Below, piece after piece: positions 24,009-37,023 of a stretch of DNA of 64,000 bases (its first letter is position 1; each line of letters begins with the position of its first letter). Source of the DNA: Paraspadella gotoi (Eukaryota > Chaetognatha). A program made the translations under genes and the position numbers. A model generated the notes under the pieces. The model ran no database searches, had not been told where the DNA came from, and saw only the letters and a program-made list of their open reading frames with translations. The stretch lies in assembly GCA_051294375.1 (NCBI GenBank), contig JBJCIZ010000239.1, positions 536,159 through 600,158 of the forward strand, written 5' to 3'.

Positions 24009-24655
24009 TTTCAAAATCTAATGAAATATTCTTCAAACAATAAATTATATTTTACTTTTTAAAACTTAAAAAACTAGTTGAAAACTATTTTCAAAAACGA
24101 GTTCAATTACAATCGAACGTTTTTAAAGCGAACCAAAATGCTATAGCCCTACAGTGGAATCGGATTAAAAGTTTAATCGAGTTATAAAAATGCCCCCAAA
24201 CGACGATAAACTCCACCATTATTTCATTTCCAGAGCATTTTTAGGAGGCGCTAAATATTCTGGGCGGCGNNNNNNNNNNNNNNNNNNNNNNNNNNNNNNN
24301 NNNNNNNNNNNNNNNNNNNNNNNNNNNNNNNNNNNNNNNNNNNNNNNNNNNNNNNNNNNNNNNNNNNNNNNNNNNNNNNNNNNNNNNNNNNNNNNNNNNN
24401 NNNNNNNNNNNNNNNNNNNNNNNNNNNNNNNNNNNNNNNNNNNNNNNNNNNNNNNNNNNNNNNNNNNNNNNNNNNNNNNNNNNNNNNNNNNNNNNNNNNN
24501 NGAGATGGCAGAGGAGGAGAGACCGCCTGAAGGGGGGAAAGCCGGATTTCTACTTAAGTGAGACAGAAGAATTCCCGCCTCGAACAAAAAAAAACACAAA
24601 AGTAAAAAAAAAGTCTCTCTCTCTCCAAGTGGAGGCGTGTTTCGTTGCTACAGCA

Positions 24656-24832
24656 GCAGCAGCAGAATTAAATCGCCACATCAGCTTCTGCAGCGGCGGC
24701 AGGTTTCAGCAGCGGCGGCAGGCTCCAGCAGCGGAAGCAGCAACATCAGTTTCGGGGGCAAACGACTTTTTATACGAAGCGAAGAGAGAGAAGAGATTCG
24801 GGGAATATCAATGGCGGCTGGGTTAGAATAGA
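24656..24832. other. CAG/GCG-rich unique sequence after the duplication
   Basis: It contains (CAG)n at 24651-24665 and two GCAGCGGCGGCAGG words. The plus frame that closes with a TAG at about 24826 ends ANDFLYEAKREKRFGEYQWR, which has some protein-like character. It has no supporting start, and a second plus frame is open as well, so I do not call a gene. Confidence 0.3.
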
Positions 24833-25480
24833 GGAAAGGAAAAGAGAGGGAAGGGAGGAAAGGAGAAGTAGAAAAGAAGAAGGAGGAAAGTAGAGGAATA
24901 AAAAGGAAAGGAAGGAAAGGAAAGTAAAGGATGAAGAAGTGGGAAAGAAGAGGAAAAGAGAGAGAAGGAGGAGGAAAGGAAAGAAAGGAGAGGAAAGTAA
25001 AGGAAAGGGAAAAGGGAGGAAAGGAGAAGAAAAAGGAGGAATGGGAGGTAAGGGATTAAAGGAGAGGAAGAAAGAAAGAAAGAGGAAAGTAGAGGAAGAA
25101 GAAGAAAAGGAATGAAAGGAAAGGAAAGTAAAGGAAGAAGGAGGAAAAGGAGGAAAGAAGAGAAAAGGAGAAGAAAAAGGAGGAAAGGAAGGAAAGAAGG
25201 GGGTAAGGAGGGAGGACAGGAGAGGAAGAAGGAGGAACGGGAGGAAAGGAGTAAAAGAAAGAGGGAGGTAGATCAAGAAAAGGCTTTGAATAATAAGAGG
25301 AAAGAGAGGAAGATAGGAATCAAAAGAAAGGAGGAAAGAAAAGGAGGAAATAAGGAAAATAGGAAAGAAAGAGAATAAAAGAAGCTAAGATGAAAGGAAA
25401 GAAAAAAGGGGGAAAAAAGAAAGGAAGGATAAGCGATGAAGAAATTAGAGGAAAAGGAAATCACAAAGCATACGAATGTA
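24833..25480 (+). repeat. Long polypurine tract (GGAAA/GAAGGA), ~650 bp
   Basis: The plus strand is almost entirely A and G, with scattered T, in variants of AGGAAAGGAAAAGAGAGG and AAGAAGGAGGAAAG. It is degenerate rather than a clean tandem array. Such tracts can form triplex (H-) DNA. Its Lys/Glu/Arg and Ser/Phe/Leu open frames are artefacts. Confidence 0.9.
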
Positions 25481-25489
25481 TGAAAACAA

Positions 25490-25525
<36 letters not shown>

Positions 25526-26329
25526 ACCCTACATGCACTTACTCTGTATCTCTGCCGTCCACTAAGAGAGACGAGCAAGAGAGAGAACAAAGAAGAAAGA
25601 CAGAGACAGAGAGAGAGAGAGAGACGGAGTCAGAGCGAGACAGAGACATAAAACTTTCCCAAGGACGGCGACGCCTTCGTCGATGGGTAATGGAAGCTTC
25701 TTCGGGGACAAAACCTTATTTCCCATTCATAATTTTTTTTTTCCAGGGGCGAATAATATTTGTTGTGGAAAGATACTATGTTATTTATTTTTATATAGGG
25801 CCAGAAAAAAATAAAATTTATTAATTAATTTGGAAGACTAAGGGTCAGGTAGCAAGATAGCTTGTTTAATGAGTATTAATGGATACTTTTTACATTTGCC
25901 AAAGTTAGGAGCCAAGGTCCTTCATAATATACTGCTTGAAAATAAAACGAGTATATCATATTTGTTTTGCAACTAACTAAACTAACTTAGTCACTTATTA
26001 ACCTACTTATATCTAACTAACTTACCAACTGTTAAACTAACTAATCATATTCGCCCCTGAATTTTTCTCTTTCGTCCGAAAAACCAAAAAAACTGTTTTC
26101 TACTTTTTTTTCTTCGCTGGAATTTTCTTCCTTCGCTGATCACGGACCAAACGAAGTCGAGTCGGAAGGAAAGCTCGCTCGAACTTCTCTCGTTTTGTTT
26201 TTTGTTTTGTATTGTTTGTAATTGTGTTTTTTTTTTATGTATGATTGAGAGTTAATATGAATGGATACTTCAAGAGAAGATAGTCGGGTACACATTCCGT
26301 TTTTTTTTTTTTGCGTTTTGGCGTTTTAA
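25481..26329. other. Spacer; (CT)n run and a fragment of the LINE-derived repeat
   Basis: (CT)n lies at 25495-25523. The segment 25842-25895 (AGCAAGATAGCTTGTTTAAT...ATGGATACTTTTTACAT) matches the tail of the LINE-derived short repeat (minus orientation). A loose TAACTTA-type repeat occurs at 25970-26045. No gene is seen. Confidence 0.5.
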
Positions 26330-26384
26330 TATTAATTAATTAATTAATTAATTAATTAATTAATTAATTAATTAATTAATTATA
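26330..26384. repeat. (TTAA)n microsatellite
   Basis: About 13 units of ATTA/TTAA with no interruption. It is self-complementary, so it can extrude as a cruciform. Confidence 0.95.
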
Positions 26385-26529
26385 GAATCAGCTGCTAACC
26401 GCTGATGATCGTGGCGCAGAGTCCGCATTGTTTGCTCAAACGTCTGTTCTTCTACCGTCTACGCTCGGCTACGGCCGTCCATTCTTATTCGAAATTCGCG
26501 TTACTATAGACTCAAACGTATAAAAATTC
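26385..26529. other. Short dispersed repeat fragment and spacer
   Basis: The segment 26388-26441 (CTAACCGCTGATG...CATTGTTTGCTCAAAC) is similar to 6772-6826. Both sit just beside AATT-rich sequence. The family is unknown. Confidence 0.4.
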
Positions 26530-27055
26530 TCTCCATTCTATTAAGCCATAACACCATAAGTCCTATCTCTATGCCGCCCGGACTTTGGACAGCTATACAC
26601 AGTGTGGCGCCTTCTAAGGCTCCATTCGCACCTCTTAGCAAGATAATGACATAGCAGAGTCCCGCAAGCTTTCAATCAAGACTCTCTCACAGTCCCGTTT
26701 ATCACTCCCGACTATACCCTGGCACTTCCCCTATCAATGAAGTGGAAAATAATTTCATAAAGGAAATGTTTTCAATTGTATGAAAAGACACCTTTCCCTT
26801 GAAGGCTATTAGATCGGGGTCAAGTTACTTATTGTACTTCCGCGAACTCCAGGCCATCAAAATACAAGGAGCCTGAATTTTATGAAATTGGTACAAGCCC
26901 GAAGTTATAAAATTGACCATTCATTTAATAAATAAGCGTATCTGCCCCTGACTTTGCGACAGGCCTTAGGTGGTGTAAGGCCTCCATCACTCTTACAAGA
27001 TAGATGACATAGCAGCGTCCCATGCAAGCTTTCAATGTCCAAGACCTCTCTTGTA
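26530..27055 (+). mobile_element. LINE-derived short repeat, head-to-tail dimer
   Basis: Two partial units are joined. The core ATGACATAGCAG...TCC..GCAAGC occurs at about 26646 and again at about 27004, 358 bases apart. Between them lies the junction GAATTTTATGAAATTGGTACAA. The core is the reverse complement of the 20-mer in the LINE at 3.45 kb. The TATGAAATTGGTAC tail is that LINE's 3' end. So this strand carries the LINE 3' end first. Confidence 0.7.
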
Positions 27056-27890
27056 TTATTACTCTCTACGCCTGTCTTATCTAATCAAATATCGTGTATA
27101 ATCTTCTTCTTACGTTATTCTTATATCGCGCTATATAAACTTCTCGTCTTCCTGCTTTATTCTCGTTTCATTCATCATGTTCCTCAGTTTTTTTATTCAT
27201 TTCTTTTCTCGCTCGGACTCTTTTTTTTTTGCTGTACTCGCTCTCACTCCTCCATTTCATCTCCAACACGCATAATACCAATTTCTCTTTTCTCTCGTCT
27301 CTCTTTTCTCTCTCTCTCTCTCCTTCCTCTTCTTTCTCTCTCTCTCTTCCTCCTTTCCTCAAAGCTTTCTCATCCTGGCGGTCTTCTTTAAGTACCGCTC
27401 ATCATCGTCGTCTTATCGTTCGTCCCGTCGTCGTTATCGTCGTCGTCTCCATCAGCATTGCTCATCTTCTCTTCCCATCAGCTTCGCCATTTTTTCTGCC
27501 ATTTTTTCTGCCATTTTTTCTGCCATTTTTTTCTGCCATTTTCTGCAAAATGGTATAGAAATTCTGGACGTTATCACGCGTCATATCTCTCGGCCGTCTT
27601 CTTTATCATTTCTTTCTTTCTTTCTTTCTATCTTTCTTTCTTTCTTTTTTTTTATTTCCGTCTCTCTTACCTTCCTACTTTTTTCTTTCATTTTTTCTTT
27701 CGTTCTTATTTTTTTTCCTTCTTTTTTTCTTTTATTCCGTCTTTCTTTCTTTATTTTATTTGTATCTATCTTTTTATTTTTTCTTAATATTTTTTTTTCT
27801 TTCTTTTTTACAGGAAATTTAGTGACGGGAAAGGAAAAAACTTTTTACGATAATCCCTCAATACAGAAATTACGTCAAAGAGTCTCTCTC
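27056..27890. repeat. Pyrimidine-rich low-complexity DNA
   Basis: CT-rich from 27060. A short array of about five TTTTCTGCCATTT-type units lies at 27487-27550. TTTC/TTTTC low complexity continues to the gap. The open frames (Ser/Leu/Phe) are not coding. Confidence 0.75.
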
Positions 27891-28864
27891 NNNNNNNNNN
27901 NNNNNNNNNNNNNNNNNNNNNNNNNNNNNNNNNNNNNNNNNNNNNNNNNNNNNNNNNNNNNNNNNNNNNNNNNNNNNNNNNNNNNNNNNNNNNNNNNNNN
28001 NNNNNNNNNNNNNNNNNNNNNNNNNNNNNNNNNNNNNNNNNNNNNNNNNNNNNNNNNNNNNNNNNNNNNNNNNNNNNNNNNNNNNNNNNNNNNNNNNNNN
28101 NNNNNNNNNNNNNNNNNNNNNNNNNNNNNNNNNNNNNNNNNNNNNNNNNNNNNNNNNNNNNNNNNNNNNNNNNNNNNNNNNNNNNNNNNNNNNNNNNNNN
28201 NNNNNNNNNNNNNNNNNNNNNNNNNNNNNNNNNNNNNNNNNNNNNNNNNNNNNNNNNNNNNNNNNNNNNNNNNNNNNNNNNNNNNNNNNNNNNNNNNNNN
28301 NNNNNNNNNNNNNNNNNNNNNNNNNNNNNNNNNNNNNNNNNNNNNNNNNNNNNNNNNNNNNNNNNNNNNNNNNNNNNNNNNNNNNNNNNNNNNNNNNNNN
28401 NNNNNNNNNNNNNNNNNNNNNNNNNNNNNNNNNNNNNNNNNNNNNNNNNNNNNNNNNNNNNNNNNNNNNNNNNNNNNNNNNNNNNNNNNNNNNNNNNNNN
28501 NNNNNNNNNNNNNNNNNNNNNNNNNNNNNNNNNNNNNNNNNNNNNNNNNNNNNNNNNNNNNNNNNNNNNNNNNNNNNNNNNNNNNNNNNNNNNNNNNNNN
28601 NNNNNNNNNNNNNNNNNNNNNNNNNNNNNNNNNNNNNNNNNNNNNNNNNNNNNNNNNNNNNNNNNNNNNNNNNNNNNNNNNNNNNNNNNNNNNNNNNNNN
28701 NNNNNNNNNNNNNNNNNNNNNNNNNNNNNNNNNNNNNNNNNNNNNNNNNNNNNNNNNNNNNNNNNNNNNNNNNNNNNNNNNNNNNNNNNNNNNNNNNNNN
28801 NNNNNNNNNNNNNNNNNNNNNNNNNNNNNNNNNNNNNNNNNNNNNNNNNNNNNNNNNNNNNNNN
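27891..28864. other. Assembly gap, 974 N
   Basis: Unknown sequence. (CT)n abuts its left edge and a run of 9 G its right edge. Confidence 1.
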
Positions 28865-29428
28865 GGGGGGGGGTACAAGAGCGTGTGATGATGTACGGTG
28901 AACGGCGATGGCTGCAACTGTGAAAAAGACAAACCTGCGCATGCGCGTTCTTGCATATGAATGACGTCACTTGCATTGTAATGACTTATTCCGTTTGGTT
29001 CCCATTAGTTTATTTAAATAAAAAGGGAACGACTGATAACTGCCCAAGTATTGAACTGGTTCTGGGCGTGGCATTTAAGGCACAACTCATGGGTGCCAGG
29101 GTAGTGGTATTTGGGGAGGGGTATTTGCCCGACCGGGGGCAGATGTGGAGGAATCTATTTGGGGTGGCGTTGTTGCTGGTGGCTTCAGCTTTCCGGAGGA
29201 ATGGCGAGTCTTGCCCAGAAGTCCTGTCACCACATTTAAGGTACAACTCGTAGATTTCTTTGGGCGAAATCAAGAAAAAGTTTTTATTCTGAGAATAAAG
29301 GAGACGGTGAGACACACGCAGGAGTCTTGATCAATGCTACTCAAACTAGAACAAGCTAAGTTTATTTATAACTGAGGAAGAGGATCGGCGACGTGGGTAA
29401 AATTTACAGTTCCAATGATTCTGCAAGC
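28865..29428. other. Unique sequence, gene status unclear
   Basis: Opposed ~100-codon open frames exist on both strands (28951-29253 plus, 29010-29315 minus). Neither has a recognisable domain. A 16-base word, ATTTAAGGYACAACTC, occurs twice, near 29073 and 29235. Intronic or intergenic DNA is the default reading. Confidence 0.35.
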
Positions 29429-29466
29429 TGATTGGTCGATTCCGGTTCCACGCTTGACCAATCAGG
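29429..29466. promoter_or_regulatory. Inverted pair of CCAAT boxes
   Basis: CTGATTGGTC (29429-29438) and GACCAATCAG (29457-29466) form a perfect 10-bp inverted repeat with an 18-base spacer. Each half is a full NF-Y-type CCAAT box with its preferred flanks. GC-rich sequence with CCGCGG follows. Paired CCAAT boxes are a hallmark of animal promoters, but no adjoining exon was identified. Confidence 0.4.
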
Positions 29467-29918
29467 ATTCGGCCATTCCATTTCCGCGGAGATCGCCCGT
29501 GCATACGATCCGAATTTGATTCAGGTGGCCTGATACTCTTGCGATGGTGGCTTAAAAATAGAAAAAAAAAACACAATAAAAAAAAAACCGATTCGTACAG
29601 AACGATTCTTCAAGAACGATTCGCCCGCAGATTCGTACGGAACGAACAAACCTAATCTAGTCTCCCTTCGTGCGAAACTAAGACGAAAAAAAGAACAAAA
29701 AAAGAAAGAAAGAAAAGAACATCTTTTCCATTTTTTCTTGTTGCTAAGTAACGCCACTCTCCTACTCCCGACAGATGGAGTCGAGAGAGACAAAAGAAAA
29801 AGGAGCATCTGCCTTTTACAATGAGCGGACAGAAGAAGAGGATCAAACAAAATAGCATCGCCATTTTGAGATTTCTTTCTTTTTTTTTTCCTTTTCTCGC
29901 CGCGGCGGGGAAACGCCG
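29467..29918. other. Spacer with an X-box-like site at 29740
   Basis: No gene is seen. GTTGCTAAGTAAC at 29740-29752 is an imperfect dyad of the RFX X-box type (GTTGCT-N-AGTAAC). A GATTCGTACGGAACGA-type word is repeated at 29590-29605 and 29631-29645. Confidence 0.35.
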
Positions 29919-30291
29919 NNNNNNNNNNNNNNNNNNNNNNNNNNNNNNNNNNNNNNNNNNNNNNNNNNNNNNNNNNNNNNNNNNNNNNNNNNNNNNNNNN
30001 NNNNNNNNNNNNNNNNNNNNNNNNNNNNNNNNNNNNNNNNNNNNNNNNNNNNNNNNNNNNNNNNNNNNNNNNNNNNNNNNNNNNNNNNNNNNNNNNNNNN
30101 NNNNNNNNNNNNNNNNNNNNNNNNNNNNNNNNNNNNNNNNNNNNNNNNNNNNNNNNNNNNNNNNNNNNNNNNNNNNNNNNNNNNNNNNNNNNNNNNNNNN
30201 NNNNNNNNNNNNNNNNNNNNNNNNNNNNNNNNNNNNNNNNNNNNNNNNNNNNNNNNNNNNNNNNNNNNNNNNNNNNNNNNNNNNNNNNNNN
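29919..30291. other. Assembly gap, 373 N
   Basis: Bounded by GCGGCGGGGAAACGCCG on the left and the purine minisatellite on the right. Confidence 1.
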
Positions 30292-30478
30292 AAAGAGTGG
30301 GGGGGATATGATAAAGGAAAGAAAAGTGGGGGAATATTGATAAAGTAAAGAGGAGTGGGGGTTGATTGATGAGGAATGGGAAGCAGAGATAGAGAGATGA
30401 AAGGAGGAGTGGGGGATATAATACAAGAAAGAGGAGTGGGGGAGATGATAAGGAAAGAGGAGTGGGGATATGATACCT
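30292..30478 (+). repeat. G-run minisatellite, ~27-bp units
   Basis: Units of the type AAAGAGGAGTGGGGGATATGATAAGG recur about seven times with length variation, each carrying a G4-5 run. The array may begin inside the gap. Repeated G-runs give G-quadruplex potential on this strand. Confidence 0.75.
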
Positions 30479-30576
30479 GAGAAGGCGGTTTGGGGAGAGA
30501 CGGCGGGGTAAATGTATCGTGAGTTTTTGTCCTTCTTCGATCGTCAAAGAAGATTTCCATCTTGGCCGTACAGAAG

Positions 30577-30594
30577 AGAGAGAGAAGAGGAGAG

Positions 30595-30648
<54 letters not shown>
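30577..30648. repeat. (GA)n microsatellite
   Basis: Interrupted, then perfect GA array. Confidence 0.95.
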
Positions 30649-30649
<1 letters not shown>

Positions 30650-30886
30650 CCAAAAAGATGAAATAAAGGATTGCATCTTTGCGTCTTGTATTTGTGGAAA
30701 TTTGCTAGTAGGTGCCTGATGGAAAAATATTGGCAGCAAGAGCAAAGAAGAAAAACCTACTTGAAAGAGGAAGAAAGAAAAAGAAAACAAAACAACAAAA
30801 AAACAACAAAAAAAAACAAAAAAGAAAACAAAGTTCGAGTTAAAAAGAAAAAAAACATTAACGAAGAGGAGCCTTTTTTGAATAAC

Positions 30887-30970
30887 GATCCTTAGCAACG
30901 GATCCTTAGCAACGAATCCTTAGCAACGAATCCTTAGCAACGGATCCTTAGCAACGGATCCTTAGCAACG
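30887..30970 (+). repeat. Six tandem 14-bp units GATCCTTAGCAACG
   Basis: The units are contiguous at 30887, 30901, 30915, 30929, 30943 and 30957. Units 3 and 4 begin AATCC instead of GATCC; otherwise they are identical. Each contains CTTAGCAAC, the reverse complement of the GTTGCTAAG half of the X-box-like sites at 29740 and 31388. Confidence 0.95.
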
Positions 30971-32063
30971 CGACTAACGACATTCGGAACAAGCTGACGC
31001 TATCCAAACAAACCGCCTCACGAAAAATAAAATAGGGGAAGTTTTTTTTTTTTAAATGTATGATGCGTCGACAATGTATTTTTGATAGAATTTTAAATAT
31101 ACTAATAAAGACTTATAGATGTGAAGTATTTTATTTGAAGTATTCGATTTGAAGTATTTGATTTGAAGTATTCGTAATTTAAGTTGTTTCTAGATGCGTA
31201 TAGTATTTCTAGTATTAATAATAATTTATTATTTCTTTAATAAGTAACTTAATAACTAAAATAAAAATGATTTATCAAGATGCAACGACGCATAAAAAGC
31301 GAGGAGAAAATTCTCCGACTCATTGATTTAAAGAGAGAAAACGCGTCCCTTATTACGAAGGCAAGTTTCGCTTGGTTTCGCCCGGCAGTTGCTTAGTAAC
31401 TCTCTCTCTCTCAGGCATCATCCGTTCTCTCCCCGGCTTAAACATCCTCCTCTCTCTCTCTTTCTGAAAGTTCACGATTTCTCTCGCAAGTCGCTTCAAT
31501 CAAAAAATAAATTAAATCATACTCTAGGATCTAAGTTCTCCCATCACATCTCTCTCTCCTTCAATCTTCCTCAGATTTCTCTTCAATCTCTACTGCAGTC
31601 TCTAGCCATCGGCCACGACACGCTGAACTCATACATTTACAATTTAAAATACAAAATTTATGTAAAACGACTAGGGACATTAATTTACAATAGATTTGCA
31701 ATTCATTATGTGTAGTGTGAAAAAAAAAAAAAGAAAAAAAAAGAACAATTTGTTTACGTTTTTATTTTCTATCGGTCTCTGCGCTAGTCTAGTTTTCATT
31801 GAAATTTGTTAATAAATATTTATTTTAAATTGCAAACACATTAACTAGAAATAAACACAGACGCGTCGTCTAGAGAGCGAGTGTTCGACCAACACCAAAA
31901 CCATAAAAAGAAAATTTTTGACGACGAATGTTAAACTTTCCGATAAATAGATAAATGAATAGATAAGTAAATAAATAAATAAATAAATGAATACAAGAAT
32001 TAATTAATAAAACAATAAACCTAAACCCGCTTGATAATTGAATAATGAACCTTTAATCGCTAA
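30971..32063. other. AT-rich spacer with small repeats
   Basis: About four units of GATTTGAAGTATTT-type sequence lie at 31122-31172. GTTGCTTAGTAAC at 31388-31400 is a second X-box-like dyad. No coding region is supported; the 31389-31715 open frame is CT- and AT-driven. Confidence 0.45.
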
Positions 32064-33988
<1,925 letters not shown>

Positions 33989-34267
33989 GTAAATCTAGTT
34001 TTACGAAAAGAAATAACAAACTTCATCATCGGCGTTTTTGTATGAGTTTACTTATATATTACTTACGATTTTTTTAAAACTAATCGACTTCTAGTTTTAT
34101 ATAGCGTCAGGAATTAGAGACAGGCAGTACGAAAGGGGTACAGTATGAAAAAAAAGAACTACTGGAAGAGTCTTACGGAGGAGTAGACCACAAGCCAACA
34201 TACGGTCGTGGCACGAGACAATCAACCAACCCCCCCAAAAATACCCCAAAGGGAAAAAAGAAAAGGG

Positions 34268-34305
<38 letters not shown>

Positions 34306-34647
34306 AAATAAAAAAAGCGCCCATACGATAACGAATCTCAGGGAGCGAGATCCACAAACCAAATGGAGAAAAACTCACCACGTTTTGAGCCCTTTTTCTT
34401 ATAGTTACACAAGAACAATACCAAAGGGGAAAAAAAAACAAATACAAGGGGTATACTAATCGCGACGCGAGACCACATAGATGCCGAAAACAAACTTTGA
34501 TGATCTGCATTTCGAAACCCGTGAAGGGGAATCTTCTCTCTCTCCCTCTGCCCTAGCTCACCGCCCATCCTCCTCTCTCGCTTCTCTCTCTCACTCTCTT
34601 CTCTTCCTCCCTCTCCTCTCTTCTTCCTCTCTCTCTCTCCTCTCCCT

Positions 34648-34687
<40 letters not shown>

Positions 34688-34827
34688 TTCTCTCCTTTTC
34701 TCTCTTCTTCTTCCTCCCCGTCGCACCAAAAAAAATAAATGAAATAAAGAAAAAAAAATCTTCTTCTCTTTCACTTTCGAGCTTTCGCATTTTGTCGTAA
34801 AAGGTTTTACTACTGCTTCCGAAGGTC

Positions 34828-34860
<33 letters not shown>

Positions 34861-35090
34861 TCTTCTCTCTCTCTCTCCTCTCTCTTCTCTCTCTCTCTTC
34901 TCTCTCTCTGCTCTCTCTCCCCCTCTCTCTCCGTTTTATATTCTTTTTTAAACTCTTTTTATCTTCTTTCCTTTTTTCTCCTTTCTTTCTTTTTTATTTC
35001 TATTTTTTAATCCAGGAGCGAGCGTCGCCGACGTTGCCCCCCTTTTTTTTTCGGCTTCTCTCTCTCTCTCTCTCTCTCTCTCCTCTCTCT

Positions 35091-35138
<48 letters not shown>

Positions 35139-35314
35139 GTGAAGACCCGCCTGCTTGGAGAGCGCGCGGAATTTGAACGAGAAGGGAGAGGTTTAGAGAG
35201 GAAGGAGAGAGAAATGGGAAAGGGAAAAGCGAGAGAGAGAGAGAGAGAGAGAAGGAGAGAGGAAGAGAGAGAGAGAGCGAGAGAGAGGATGAGAGAGAGA
35301 AAGAGAGAGAGGGC

Positions 35315-35345
<31 letters not shown>

Positions 35346-35387
35346 GGAGGGACAAAGAGGGACAGGATGAAGATAAAGTATTAAATT
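33989..35387 (+). repeat. Direct duplication SD2, copy 1
   Basis: The sequence from GTAAATCTAGTTTTACG to GATAAAGTATTAAAT matches 35872-37280. The first ~500 bases appear identical in the two copies, including a 34-A run at about 34269-34302. The CT/GA-rich remainder diverges by indels. Confidence 0.93.
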
Positions 35388-35671
35388 TGCGAGCCGAGGG
35401 AGAAAGTGTGCAGAAGTTGCGTGATCTGGTGGCAAGGGCGCGAAACTTTAGAAGTGTGCTACGATTCGCGTAGGTTAAGTTGCAACTAAGCAAATATTAT
35501 TTTAGACACGTGACTTGCTTGGATAAGAAAGGGAAAGAGAGAAAGAAAGTAAAAAATGAAAGATAAGGAAAAGAAAGAAAAGAGAAAGAAAAGAAAGAAA
35601 GTAAGATAAAGAAAGTAAAGAAAGAAAAAAAAAAGAGAAAAGAAAANNNNNNNNNNNNNNNNNNNNNNNNN

Positions 35672-35702
<31 letters not shown>

Positions 35703-35871
35703 CTCTTTCCTGTCTTTCAAGCAAAGTCACGGTCTAAAATAATTATTCTTAATATTTTGCTTAGTTGCAACTCAACCTACGCGAATCGTAGCACTTCTAA
35801 AGTTTCGCCCTTGCACGAGATCACGCAACTCTGCACACTTTCTCTCGGTCGCAAATTTTATACTTTATCTT
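35371..35871. repeat. Fold-back inverted repeat around a 25-N gap
   Basis: The left arm (35371-35646) is the imperfect reverse complement of the right arm (35672-35871). For example, GCTACGATTCGCGTAGGTTA on the left answers AACCTACGCGAATCGTAGC on the right. The gap 35647-35671 sits at the centre, between GAAA and TTTC runs. Confidence 0.92.
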
Positions 35872-36150
35872 GTAAATCTAGTTTTACGAAAAGAAATAAC
35901 AAACTTCATCATCGGCGTTTTTGTATGAGTTTACTTATATATTACTTACGATTTTTTTAAAACTAATCGACTTCTAGTTTTATATAGCGTCAGGAATTAG
36001 AGACAGGCAGTACGAAAGGGGTACAGTATGAAAAAAAAGAACTACTGGAAGAGTCTTACGGAGGAGTAGACCACAAGCCAACATACGGTCGTGGCACGAG
36101 ACAATCAACCAACCCCCCCAAAAATACCCCAAAGGGAAAAAAGAAAAGGG

Positions 36151-36188
<38 letters not shown>

Positions 36189-36528
36189 AAATAAAAAAAG
36201 CGCCCATACGATAACGAATCTCAGGGAGCGAGATCCACAAACCAAATGGAGAAAAACTCACCACGTTTTGAGCCCTTTTTCTTATAGTTACACAAGAACA
36301 ATACCAAAGGGGAAAAAAAAACAAATACAAGGGGTATACTAATCGCGACGCGAGACCACATAGATGCCGAAAACAAACTTTGATGATCTGCATTTCGAAA
36401 CCCGTGAAGGGGAATCTTCTCTCTCTCCCTCTGCCCTAGCTCACCGCCCATCCTCCTCTCTCGCTTCTCTCTCTCACTCTCTTCTCTTCCTCCCTCTCCT
36501 CTCTCTCCTCTCTCTCTCTCCTCTCCCT

Positions 36529-36568
<40 letters not shown>

Positions 36569-36991
36569 TTCTCTCCTTTTCTCTCTTCTTCTTCCTCCCC
36601 GTCGCACCAAAAAAAATGAAATGAAATAAAGAAAAAAAAATCTCTTCTCTTTCACTTTCGAGCTTTCGCCATTTTTGTCCGTAAAAGGTTTTACTACTGC
36701 TTCCGAAGTCTCTCTCTTCTCTCTCTCTCTCTCTCTCTTTTCTTCTCTCTCTCTCTCCTCTCTCTTCTCTCTCTCTCTTCTTCTCTCTCTCTCTCTCTCC
36801 CCCGCCCTCCTCTCCGTTTTATATTCTTTTTTAAACTCTTTTTATCTTTTTCCTTTTTTTTCTCCTTTCTTTCTTTTTTATTTCTATTTTTTAATCCGAG
36901 GGCGATGGCGTCGCCGAACGTTGCCCCCTTTTTTTTTACGGCTTCTCTCTCTCTCTCTCTCCTTTCTCTCTCCTCTCTCTTCTCTCTCCTC

Positions 36992-37023
<32 letters not shown>

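Noticed and set aside
27808-28976. Open frames of 350-380 codons on both strands
   Set aside because: They consist almost wholly of N from the 974-base gap. The same applies to 29521-30898, 53441-54607 and 62901-63455, apart from the short terminal segment noted as an exon candidate.
30887-30970. CRISPR-like array
   Set aside because: The 14-bp units are contiguous without spacers, and the genome is eukaryotic.
34097-34510. 137-codon minus-strand frame with hydrophobic segments, repeated identically at 35980-36393
   Set aside because: It passes through a 34-base poly-T (poly-Phe), has no domain, and the inverted relative at 37306-37632 does not keep the frame. Identity reflects the duplicated sequence, not coding constraint.
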